Below are positions 7,576 to 15,144 of a stretch of 18,979 nt of DNA, piece after piece. The notes under the pieces are model-generated. The model had not been told where the DNA came from and searched no databases. It worked only from the letters and a program-made list of their open reading frames with translations. Every line of letters starts with the position of its first letter. The stretch's first letter is position 1. This DNA is from JAAELZ01 sp047639475 (GTDB lineage Bacteria > Pseudomonadota > Gammaproteobacteria > Arenicellales > Poriferihabitantaceae). The stretch covers positions 1-18,979 of the forward strand of contig JBLIOD010000052.1 of NCBI GenBank assembly GCA_047639475.1, in the 5' to 3' direction. Both the position numbers and the translations under genes were made by a program.

Positions 7576-7599
7576 CCGTTATATGAGAATAGTTAACGG
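7576..7599. promoter_or_regulatory. Second inverted repeat in the divergent promoter region
   Basis: CCGTTA at 7576-7581 is repeated inverted as TAACGG at 7594-7599, with 12 nt between. It lies between the putative operator and the MBL gene start. It could be a second regulator site or a 5'-leader hairpin. A related shorter dyad (CCGTT-CTT-AACGG) occurs at 16477-16489 upstream of creatinase. Confidence 0.25.
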
Positions 7600-7634
7600 C
7601 AAACTACTAACCCCATAATCACCGAGGTACCACA

Positions 7635-8513
7635 GTGTTCATCGCGCCAGAGGTTTTCAGTTTTTTTGACCCTAATACCAATACAGTTTGTTATATCGTA
7701 AAAGATCCAAATTCAAATTCGTGTGCGGTTATTGATTCCATTCTGGATTTTGACATGTCATCGGGTTCACTCACTACCGAATTTGCGGATAGGCTGATTG
7801 GTGAGATAGAAGATCATAAGCTAACGGTCGAGTGGGTGTTGGAGACGCATGTACACGCAGATCACTTATCTGCAGCTCCCTATTTGGTGGAAAAAACGGG
7901 AGCAAAGATAGGAATAGGTTCTCGCATTGGAGAGATACAAGAAGTCTTTGGTAAAGTATTCAATGCTGGCAGTGCTTTTGAAGTCGATGGCAGTCAATTT
8001 GACGGACTGTTTGAAGATGGCGAAACATTTTTTATTGGCACGATGCCAGTCACAGTCATGCACACGCCCGGACACACCCCAGCCTGTATTACTTACTATG
8101 TCGGTGACGCGGCTTTCGTTGGTGACACAATGTTTATGCCTGATTTTGGAACGGCAAGAGCAGATTTCCCCGGTGGAGATGCTTGCCAGCTTTATCATTC
8201 AATTCAAAAACTACTGGCGCTGCCTGACGAAACTAGGCTGTTTTTATGCCATGACTATAAAGCGCCCGGCAGAGATGAGTTTTGCTGGGAAACCACCGTT
8301 AAAGCGCAGCGTGAAGACAATGTGCACGTGGGTGGGCCTAAGACGGAGGAAGAATTTGTGGCTTTTCGAACTAAGCGTGATAGCGAGTTAGCGATGCCCA
8401 AATTGATCATCCCGTCTATTCAAGTCAATATACGGGGAGGACATTTGCCGCCGCAAGAAGACGACGGTCAGTCTTACCTAAAAATCCCTATCAACCGGGT
8501 TGCAAAGCTATAG
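7635..8513 (+). CDS. MBL-fold protein, ETHE1/Blh-type (probable persulfide dioxygenase)
   Basis: 292 residues. The metallo-beta-lactamase signature is THVHADHLSA with H72, H74, D76 and H77. Further ligands are H147 (TPGHTP), D164 (VGDTMF) and H206 (LCHDY). The pattern and the CHDYKAPGRDEFCWETTV block match the ETHE1/Blh persulfide dioxygenases, mononuclear-iron enzymes that turn glutathione persulfide plus O2 into sulfite and glutathione. It lacks the fused rhodanese or DUF442 domain of some relatives, but a free-standing rhodanese is encoded next door. The start is GTG 7635, with GAGG at 7624-7627 as ribosome site. Its product would handle sulfide-derived sulfur released by the divergent methanethiol oxidase (inference). 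Hydrolase activity on another thioester is the main alternative. Confidence 0.87.
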   Translation: MFIAPEVFSFFDPNTNTVCYIVKDPNSNSCAVIDSILDFDMSSGSLTTEFADRLIGEIEDHKLTVEWVLETHVHADHLSAAPYLVEKTGAKIGIGSRIGEIQEVFGKVFNAGSAFEVDGSQFDGLFEDGETFFIGTMPVTVMHTPGHTPACITYYVGDAAFVGDTMFMPDFGTARADFPGGDACQLYHSIQKLLALPDETRLFLCHDYKAPGRDEFCWETTVKAQREDNVHVGGPKTEEEFVAFRTKRDSELAMPKLIIPSIQVNIRGGHLPPQEDDGQSYLKIPINRVAKL

Positions 8514-8537
8514 TTCGCGCGACGCGGTAGGTTTTAA

Positions 8538-8930
8538 CTACTCCACTGGTTCTACTTTTCCGCCTTGCTTCAGGTAGCCGCCAAAGCCTTCTTTAAGATG
8601 TACGGCATCGAAGCCCATGGCTTGTAAAGAGGCGACTGCTAGGGCTGAGCGCATGCCTGAAGCACAATAAACGACCATCTGTTTGTCTTGGGCAAACTCA
8701 GGCTTATGTAGTGGGCTAGAAGGGTCGACGGCAAACTCAAGAAATGCCCTGGCGCAGTGAATGCTGCCAGGAAGCATGCCACTTTTCTCGCGCTCACCTG
8801 CTTCGCGTATATCAATCAACACCACATCGTCACTGTCAACTAAGTTAAGCGCATCAGTTGTTTCAATTTCGATGATGCGAGTTCGGGCTTCATCAACGAG
8901 TTCTTTAGCTGTCTTAGTGATCTGTGGCAT
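8538..8930 (-). CDS. Single-domain rhodanese-like sulfurtransferase
   Basis: 130 residues with one rhodanese domain. VVLIDIREAGEREKSGMLPGSIHCARAFLEF is the typical first half, and the active-site loop is YCASGMRSA with catalytic C89. A complete six-residue loop after the Cys is consistent with sulfur transfer rather than an inactive or phosphatase-like form. No signal peptide. It is convergent with the MBL gene (24 nt between stops) and lies 41 nt downstream of the iclR gene, with which it may be co-transcribed. Likely role: moving persulfide sulfur between thiosulfate, glutathione and the persulfide dioxygenase (inference from context). Confidence 0.88.
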   Translation of the reverse strand: MPQITKTAKELVDEARTRIIEIETTDALNLVDSDDVVLIDIREAGEREKSGMLPGSIHCARAFLEFAVDPSSPLHKPEFAQDKQMVVYCASGMRSALAVASLQAMGFDAVHLKEGFGGYLKQGGKVEPVE

Positions 8931-8971
8931 TTTGTTTAAATATAGAAAATGGAAAGTGAAGTCGATAGATT

Positions 8972-9754
8972 TTATCGGTTGGCCTGTTTGTCAATTTGTT
9001 TGCCGTGTAAGTAAGTGGCAGAGAGCATAGTGCCGATTTTCGAGGCATAATGCTGCAGCGCTTCCCCTACTTCTTGGCGTCTTGTGGGTGTGAAATTGTG
9101 AATCGACCCGGTAGCACCGATACTGAATGAAGCACTAACGCCGTCTAACAAAACAGGCGCAGCTACACTGGAGATTCCCAGTTCAACCTCTTCTACACAT
9201 TCGGCAAACCCTTGTTGCCTAATTCTCTCGAATTCCTCTCGTAGTGCGGGTTCTTTGGTTTTGGTAGAGTCGGTGTAGGCTTTCATCGGCATTTGAAAAA
9301 CTTTCTCTTGGAATGCCGACTCAGAAAAAGCAGCAATCACCTTTGAGCAAGAACAGGCGTTCATCGGCCGAAACCCAAAGCCAGGATGGATAAATGATAC
9401 TTTAGGATCTTCGGGCGTTTCTACGTGAATAATCTCAACGCCGTCATTTCGAAAGCGAGAAAGGAAAAAAGCTTCTCCCATTTCAATGGCCGCATCTTTG
9501 AGTATAGGCACAGTGGCAAGTCGGATATCAGCATCAGATTGTCCCATCAAAGCAATGCGCATAAACCGCTTACCCACTACGTATCTACCGTCTTGTTCAG
9601 CTTGATCAAGCAAGCCGTGTTGGTTCAATGATTGGAGAAGCCGGTAACAAGTGGGTTTGGGTAAATTGGTTACGCGGTGAATTTCCACAGCTGATATTGC
9701 ACGCCCGGCCACGGCTACAGCTTCTAATACAGAGATGACTCGGTCTAGGTGCAT
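8972..9754 (-). CDS. IclR-family transcriptional regulator
   Basis: From ATG 9754 the protein has 260 residues. An N-terminal winged helix-turn-helix (LDRVISVLEAVAVAGRAISAVEIHRV through KPTCYRLLQSLNQHGLL) is followed by the IclR effector domain, ending with VEELGISSVAAPVL-like family strands (ELGISSVAAPVL). The frame stays open to a TTG at 9838, but the extra 28 residues are outside the family and would cover the perfect operator-like dyad at 9786-9802, so I prefer ATG 9754. No Shine-Dalgarno is seen there. The effector-pocket region reads MNACSCSKVIAAF, with two cysteines two residues apart, which suggests thiol or persulfide sensing. It probably controls its own gene and the methanethiol oxidase/MBL promoters. 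Confidence 0.88.
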   Translation of the reverse strand: MHLDRVISVLEAVAVAGRAISAVEIHRVTNLPKPTCYRLLQSLNQHGLLDQAEQDGRYVVGKRFMRIALMGQSDADIRLATVPILKDAAIEMGEAFFLSRFRNDGVEIIHVETPEDPKVSFIHPGFGFRPMNACSCSKVIAAFSESAFQEKVFQMPMKAYTDSTKTKEPALREEFERIRQQGFAECVEEVELGISSVAAPVLLDGVSASFSIGATGSIHNFTPTRRQEVGEALQHYASKIGTMLSATYLHGKQIDKQANR

Positions 9755-9785
9755 GGTGGAGGGAGTCTCATTTCGTAGGTTGACA

Positions 9786-9802
9786 GTATCATTGAATGAT
9801 AC
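9786..9802. promoter_or_regulatory. Candidate IclR autoregulatory operator
   Basis: GTATCATTGAATGATAC is a perfect dyad with 7-bp arms and a 3-nt centre. It lies 31 bp upstream of the preferred iclR start (9754), inside the alternative N-terminal extension. The core TATCAT-N3-ATGATA is identical to the dyad at 7554-7568 between the methanethiol oxidase and MBL genes. Confidence 0.55.
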
Positions 9803-9875
9803 ACCATTCAGCATATGAGGTTCCATCGGCAGCAGCAAGAATAGCGCTGTTGCTTCCGTTTTTTGACGTGAGGGG

Positions 9876-9902
9876 CTGCTGCTATAGAAGAACTAGCAGC
9901 AG
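9876..9902. terminator. Perfect 9-bp hairpin between soxG and iclR
   Basis: CTGCTGCTA at 9876-9884 and TAGCAGCAG at 9894-9902 form a perfect 9-bp stem with a 9-nt loop, 17 nt past the soxG stop on the minus strand. It could end or stabilise the creatinase-sox transcript. No T-run follows directly in either direction, so intrinsic termination would be weak; a run of Ts appears on the plus strand only at 9858-9864, on the wrong side. Confidence 0.4.
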
Positions 9903-9918
9903 GGTCTAGAATACTAAG

Positions 9919-10503
9919 CTAAGAGGCTTCGGCAGCATGATTACGCAAAGCATCATGCATATACCCAAACAAGTAGTCAGCATAACTCCAACGAATTTGA
10001 ATATGGTAAGTTGGGTTATCATCCATTTGATTCATCAAAATTCCTGCATGGCCAAAGCGGGTTTGTGTGCACTGGCCAGTAGTGAATTGAGTATGATGTG
10101 TATCAAAGGGAGAACCATTGGCGATGACTTTTTTAGCCAAGGGGCCGCTTAGTTCAACCATGGTGTAATAATCACTGACATCGACAATGGCAGCGTGTTG
10201 ATCAGCTAACGCAGTGCGTAGCTTATCAACCATGGTTAAACAGGCATCAATCTCGCAGTGCAACATCCATTCGTTTGGACCTGTCCAAGACAACATTGAG
10301 CTACCTTTTTGGTTGAATGTGTTGGCCTCGATCGGCAACGCCAAACCGGTTGCTTTTTTAATTGCTGCTACAAAGGCTTTGTTATCGCTGTTGCCGCGCA
10401 GTGTAATTTTACCGCACAAAGGCATCTCTGAAAGGCGAGTGCCAGCTAGTTCTACGGGTTCTTTCGCTGCAAGCGGTGTCTGAATTGTTGTTTGATTAGT
10501 CAT
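9919..10503 (-). CDS. soxG: Sarcosine oxidase gamma subunit
   Basis: 194 residues, the usual size for SoxG of heterotetrameric sarcosine oxidase. Recognisable parts are RLSEMPLCGKITLRG, SSMLSWTGPNEWMLHC, IVDVSDYYTMVELSGPLAKKVI and QTRFGHAGILMNQ, all features of the small GcvT-like gamma fold that packs against the alpha subunit. It has no cofactor motif of its own. ATG 10503 lies 4 nt after the soxA stop, with GGGGA as ribosome site inside the end of soxA. It is the last gene of the creatinase-soxBDAG unit and is followed by a hairpin. Confidence 0.92.
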   Translation of the reverse strand: MTNQTTIQTPLAAKEPVELAGTRLSEMPLCGKITLRGNSDNKAFVAAIKKATGLALPIEANTFNQKGSSMLSWTGPNEWMLHCEIDACLTMVDKLRTALADQHAAIVDVSDYYTMVELSGPLAKKVIANGSPFDTHHTQFTTGQCTQTRFGHAGILMNQMDDNPTYHIQIRWSYADYLFGYMHDALRNHAAEAS

Positions 10504-10507
10504 AATT

Positions 10508-13500
10508 TTATCCCCGAGCCTTTAAACCTTCTTTGTCATAAAAAACGAAATCAACCACTTCAGCTTTTTGGCTAGTGCCGTCAAGCATGGCGAACTCTAG
10601 GGTTTGGCCTTTAAGTGCTTTACCATTTTTTATGCAAGCCATGGCGATAGACCGACCCAAGTTAGGGCTGTAATAACTAGAGGTTACGTGGCCCAGCATC
10701 TTCATCGGCGGCTTGGGTTTCATTTCCTCAACGGCGTGAGCGCCCTCAGGCAACACAAAGTTAGGGTCTTCTGTTAGCAAGCCAACCAGTTGCTTGCGGC
10801 CTTCGCGCGCTGTATCAGACCGTAGGAAAGAGCGGCGTCCCATAAAGTCGCCTTTCTTTTTTGCCACAATCCAATCCATGTCAAGGTCCATCGGCGTCAT
10901 GGTACCGTCAGTGTCTTGGCCTACAATGATGAAACCCTTCTCTGCGCGCAGTACGTGCATCGACTCGGTGCCATAAGCAAACACGTCTAGCGGCTTGCCT
11001 GTTTCCATTAGCATCTCCCACATGGCCAGGCCATAGCGGGCAGGAACGTTTACTTCAAAAGCCAATTCACCGGTGAAACTGATTCGGTAAATTTTGGCGG
11101 GGATGCCGCCCAAGTTAACTTCCTTCATTGACATAAAGGGGAAGCTCTCATTGCTTAGGTCTTCATCCGTGAGCATTTCTAGTAGCTCGCGAGATTTAGG
11201 GCCATTCACGGCCATTACCGACCATTGCTCAGTCACGCTGGTGCAATATACTTCCATTTCTGGCCATTCGGTCTGTAGCCATTCCTCAAGCATGTTCATC
11301 ACGCGGGCAGCGCCGCCCGTGGTGGTGGTCATGTGAAAATGGTTTTCACCCAAGCGAGTAGACACACCGTCATCGATGACCATGCCGTGCTCATTTAACA
11401 TCACGCCGTATCGACATTTGCCAATGCCGAGCTTGGTCCACGCATTGGTGTACAAGAAGTTCAAAAACTTCGCGGCATCTTTACCTTGGATATCAATCTT
11501 GCCCAAGGTGCTGGCATCTAATATGCCCACGCCTTCACGCAATGCTTTGCATTCACGTTGCACGGCGTCATGCATAGATTCGCCATCGCGCGGGAAGTAG
11601 CGAGGTCGCTTCCAATCACCCACATCTTCAAATATCGCGCCATTGGCCAAGTGCCATGGCTGCATGGCAGTGGTGCGTTCTTGTAAAAATAATTCACGAA
11701 TGTTCTGCCCAACAATGGCGCCAAAGGTTAGCGGTGTGTAAGGCGGGCGAAAAGTCGTGGTGCCAATTTGTGGGATAGGTCGCTCTTGTATACCCGACAT
11801 CACGTTCAAGGCATTGACGTTCGAGGTCTTGCCTTGGTCCGTTCCCATGCCCGTTGTGGTGTAACGTTTAGTATGTTCTACCGAGATAAAACCTTCGCGC
11901 GTTGCCAAGTGAAGGTCAGCAACGGTCGCGTCATTGTGTAATTCATGAAAATGCTTCTTCTTGCCTTGGCCAATGGGATGGTCAGTGGGCAATATCCACA
12001 ATGGGCGCATTGAATCGGGTAAGGCATGCTCACCGCAGGAAGCGGCAACTCCTTTACGTAAACCTTTAACGCCCAGTGCGCGCAATGCATTTAAGCCAGC
12101 AGCAGCGCCGTCGGCCAAGCAGTCACTTAGCGCAAAGTCGCCATTGCAGGCGCCCACGTTAACGTGTGGATTAATAGGCGCAAGTTGGTCCGGCACAAAG
12201 CAATGCTTAACGTCGTCGTAACGTAGTTTGCCTTTGGCTTGGCTAAATAGATGAACGGTTGGAGTCCAACCACCAGCCACGCCAACTAAATCGCAAGCGA
12301 TTTTCTGAATAGGGCCCGATAAGGCTGTGCCATCTTCGTTAATGGGTGCTATTTCAACGCCTTTTAGCTTGCCGCTGTACTTGACGCCGGTAATGCCATG
12401 GCCGTAGAAACAGTTTATCCCTGCTTGACGTACAGCACTGGCGATATCTTCATTGGCGTCGTTACGAATATCGACGACGGTAACGTCCTTGCCCAGCGCT
12501 TTCACAGCCAAGGCAGTGGCATACACCGTGTCGTTGTTGGTCACAAATACCACGTGCTCACCGGGTATAACCGCGTGTTTATGCGCGTAGGTACCTATTG
12601 CATTGGCCAACATAACGCCAGGTCGATCGTTGTCACCGAATACCAGTGGGCGTTCAATCGAACCAGTCGCTAAAATAACTTGCTTGGCGCGTATTTTCCA
12701 TAAACGCTCGCGCGGTATGTCAGATAACTTGTCTTGTTCGACCAAAGTAAGGTGGTCGGTTTTTCGCTCTGAGGCAATGAGGTAGTTGTGATCAAAATAG
12801 CCTGTTAAAGTCGTGCGTCTAAGTAACGTAACATTAGGGTTATTGGCTAACTCAGCTTCACATTCTGCCGCCCATGTGGCACCATCTTGTTTATTGATAG
12901 TGTGTGCTTCGTTAAGCAATGCGCCGCCCAAATGGGCCGCATCTTCTATCATTATTACACGCTTATCACTCTTGGTTGCTGCCATCGCAGCGCTAATGCC
13001 AGCAGGGCCGCCGCCGACAATCAATACGTCACAATGGGCGTTTTGGTGGTCGTAGTGGTCTGGGTCCCAAGTTTGAGCAGCTGGGGCGATGCCCAGGCCG
13101 GCAGATTTTCTGATGACGTGCTCATAAGTGGTCCACATCGAGGCGGGCCACATAAAGGTTTTGTAGTAAAAGCCTGCAGGTAACATGCGAGACAGTTTGT
13201 TATTGATTGCGCCGATATCAAAGTTAACGCTGGGCCAGCAGTTTTGGCTGCGTGCGGTTAAGCCATCGTATAACTCTATTTGAGTTGCACGACAGTTAGG
13301 CACGGTTTGTGCGCCTTCTTCAAGTTGCACTAAAGCATTGGGCTCTTCTGAGCCAGCGCTGAATATGCCGCGAGGGCGGTGATACTTAAAGCTACGTGCG
13401 TTCACCATCACGCCATTGGCGAGTAGGGCAGAGGCTAAGGTATCCCCTTGAAAGCCTTGATAAACACGGCCATCGTAGGTGAAGCTAATAGGCTTAGAGC

Positions 13501-13543
13501 GATCAACGGCGCCGCCGCTGGCTAAACGATAATTCTGGGTCAT
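10508..13543 (-). CDS. soxA: Sarcosine oxidase alpha subunit
   Basis: 1011 residues, full length. Order: an N-terminal ferredoxin-like domain (about 20-100) without the cluster cysteines, as normal for SoxA; a Rossmann NAD-binding fold with GGGPAGISAA (177-186) plus ATGSIERPLVFGDNDRPGVM; and a C-terminal GcvT-like folate-binding half (about 625-1005) with REGVGILDASTLGKIDIQGKDA-type and FTGELAFEVNVP strands. With SoxB, SoxD and SoxG it oxidises sarcosine to glycine with O2. It gives H2O2 and transfers the methyl carbon to tetrahydrofolate, or releases formaldehyde when folate is absent. The start overlaps the soxD stop as ATGA and is preceded by a strong GAGGAA ribosome site. Confidence 0.95.
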   Translation of the reverse strand: MTQNYRLASGGAVDRSKPISFTYDGRVYQGFQGDTLASALLANGVMVNARSFKYHRPRGIFSAGSEEPNALVQLEEGAQTVPNCRATQIELYDGLTARSQNCWPSVNFDIGAINNKLSRMLPAGFYYKTFMWPASMWTTYEHVIRKSAGLGIAPAAQTWDPDHYDHQNAHCDVLIVGGGPAGISAAMAATKSDKRVIMIEDAAHLGGALLNEAHTINKQDGATWAAECEAELANNPNVTLLRRTTLTGYFDHNYLIASERKTDHLTLVEQDKLSDIPRERLWKIRAKQVILATGSIERPLVFGDNDRPGVMLANAIGTYAHKHAVIPGEHVVFVTNNDTVYATALAVKALGKDVTVVDIRNDANEDIASAVRQAGINCFYGHGITGVKYSGKLKGVEIAPINEDGTALSGPIQKIACDLVGVAGGWTPTVHLFSQAKGKLRYDDVKHCFVPDQLAPINPHVNVGACNGDFALSDCLADGAAAGLNALRALGVKGLRKGVAASCGEHALPDSMRPLWILPTDHPIGQGKKKHFHELHNDATVADLHLATREGFISVEHTKRYTTTGMGTDQGKTSNVNALNVMSGIQERPIPQIGTTTFRPPYTPLTFGAIVGQNIRELFLQERTTAMQPWHLANGAIFEDVGDWKRPRYFPRDGESMHDAVQRECKALREGVGILDASTLGKIDIQGKDAAKFLNFLYTNAWTKLGIGKCRYGVMLNEHGMVIDDGVSTRLGENHFHMTTTTGGAARVMNMLEEWLQTEWPEMEVYCTSVTEQWSVMAVNGPKSRELLEMLTDEDLSNESFPFMSMKEVNLGGIPAKIYRISFTGELAFEVNVPARYGLAMWEMLMETGKPLDVFAYGTESMHVLRAEKGFIIVGQDTDGTMTPMDLDMDWIVAKKKGDFMGRRSFLRSDTAREGRKQLVGLLTEDPNFVLPEGAHAVEEMKPKPPMKMLGHVTSSYYSPNLGRSIAMACIKNGKALKGQTLEFAMLDGTSQKAEVVDFVFYDKEGLKARG

Positions 13544-13833
13544 GCTGGTTTCCTCACCTTAATGTTAGGCTTTTTCTCTCCAGGTTTGTAACTGGCGTAC
13601 ACTTCGTCGGTGGCGGTGTTGCGCGCCACATTGAACCATTGGCGACAGCCGCTAGAGTGGACCCAACGTTCGTAATGTAAGCCTTTAGGGTTGGTTCTAA
13701 AAAACACGTAATCACCCCATTCTTTTTCGCCTAAGTTTTCAGTGCCTGTTGGCCGCGCTATATGCGCCTCACCGTGGGCAGAAAATTCTGATTGGTCGCG
13801 TTGTCCGCACCAAGGGCATTCAATAATCATCAT
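13540..13833 (-). CDS. soxD: Sarcosine oxidase delta subunit (zinc-binding)
   Basis: 97 residues, typical for SoxD. The structural zinc ligands are visible: C6 and C9 in CPWCGQRDQSEF, then H59 and C63 in WVHSSGCRQWFNVARNT. The gene lies between soxB (12 nt away) and soxA (4-nt ATGA overlap). An AAGAGA ribosome site overlaps the soxB stop. Two tandem ATG codons begin the frame; the upstream one at 13833 gives MMIIECPWC, and either could be used. Confidence 0.94.
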   Translation of the reverse strand: MMIIECPWCGQRDQSEFSAHGEAHIARPTGTENLGEKEWGDYVFFRTNPKGLHYERWVHSSGCRQWFNVARNTATDEVYASYKPGEKKPNIKVRKPA

Positions 13834-13845
13834 TATAGTAGTCTC

Positions 13846-15090
13846 TTAATGAGCAACGGCAGAAGCCGCGCCCTCATCAACCAATGCACCGGTATTAAAT
13901 CGATCCATTGAGAACGGTACGGCGAATGGGTGCATTTCGCCTTTGGCGATCGAATGCGCAAATACATTGCCAGAACCCGGGGTGGCTTTAAATCCGCCCG
14001 TGCCCCAACCGCAGTTAAAGAACATATTCTCAACCGGGGTTTTAGAAATAATCGGGGAACGATCAACCGTCACATCGACTATACCGCCCCATTGGCGCAG
14101 CATTTTCATGCGCGAAAGGGCAGGGTAGAGTTCAATAATGGCTTGCATGGTGTCTTCAATGACATCGTAACCACCGCGTTGAGAGTACGAGGTGTAACCG
14201 TCAGAGCTCGCGCCGATAACCAATTCACCTTTATCAGATTGACTGATGTAAGCGTGCACGCCGTTCGACATGATAACTTGGTCAACACAAGGCTTAACCG
14301 GCTCAGACACCAAGGCCTGCAAAGGAAATGATTCAATCGGTAATCGAAAGCCTGCCATGTCAGCCAATACGCTGCAATGACCTGCTACAACCACACCGAC
14401 TTTATCGGCCGTAATGTGACCTTTATTGGTTTCGACGCCCTTCACTACGCCATCGGTAATATCAAAACCACTGACTTCGCAGTTTTGAATAATATCAACG
14501 CCCAAGGCATCGGCTGCGCGGGCATAACCCCAAGCGACCGCGTCATGTCGTGCCGTTCCGCCAAGTTGCTGGAACAAGCCACCCATAACGGGATAGCGAC
14601 AATCTAAATTCATGTAAGGCACCATTTTTAGAATCTCTTCCGGTGTCATGAATTTTGAGTTAATGCCGTTTAAGTGAATGGCGTTGCCGCGTCTTCCGAT
14701 CTCTTGCATGTCGTGAACGCTGTGCGCCACGTGCAATACACCACGCGGTGAGTACATCACGTTGTAGTTCAGCTCTTGGCTCAAGGTACCCCATAAATCT
14801 ATAGCGTGGTCATACAAGGCCGCTGATTCATCCCATAAATAGTTTGAACGAATGATGGTGGTGTTTCGACCGGTGTTACCGCCGCCGATCCAACCTTTTT
14901 CAATCACGGCCACATTGGTGATACCGCATTCTTTGGCCAAGTAATAAGCCGTTGCAAGACCATGTCCTCCGCCGCCCACGATAACCACATCATAGTGCTT
15001 CTTGGGCTCAGGGCTGCGCCATGCAGCTTGCCAATCTTGGTGATAGTTCTTCGCCTTCTTGGCGAGGTTGAAAATCGAATATTTGTTCAT
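13846..15090 (-). CDS. soxB: Sarcosine oxidase beta subunit
   Basis: 414 residues. The FAD-binding dinucleotide fold is DVVIVGGGGHGLATAYYLAKE (motif 39-44), followed by the family block KGWIGGGNTGRNTTIIRSNYL. The flavin domain carries GGTARHDAVAWGYARAAD; H182 aligns with the histidine that covalently holds FMN in heterotetrameric enzymes. WGGIVDVTVDRSPII and GWGTGGFKATPGSG near the end complete the substrate side. SoxB oxidises sarcosine at the non-covalent FAD and passes electrons to FMN and then O2. It follows creatinase by 54 nt, in the position that glyA often takes in other sox operons. Confidence 0.95.
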   Translation of the reverse strand: MNKYSIFNLAKKAKNYHQDWQAAWRSPEPKKHYDVVIVGGGGHGLATAYYLAKECGITNVAVIEKGWIGGGNTGRNTTIIRSNYLWDESAALYDHAIDLWGTLSQELNYNVMYSPRGVLHVAHSVHDMQEIGRRGNAIHLNGINSKFMTPEEILKMVPYMNLDCRYPVMGGLFQQLGGTARHDAVAWGYARAADALGVDIIQNCEVSGFDITDGVVKGVETNKGHITADKVGVVVAGHCSVLADMAGFRLPIESFPLQALVSEPVKPCVDQVIMSNGVHAYISQSDKGELVIGASSDGYTSYSQRGGYDVIEDTMQAIIELYPALSRMKMLRQWGGIVDVTVDRSPIISKTPVENMFFNCGWGTGGFKATPGSGNVFAHSIAKGEMHPFAVPFSMDRFNTGALVDEGAASAVAH

Positions 15091-15144
15091 CTGTTCAAAC
15101 CAATGTTTATCTGATCGGGTTAGTGAATGTCGGTGTCGGCGATT

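Noticed and set aside
10508..13543. GcvT-like half of the alpha subunit as a DMSP demethylase (DmdA)
   Set aside because: DmdA is a short single GcvT-type protein. Here the domain is fused to the SoxA Rossmann half and flanked by soxB, soxD and soxG.
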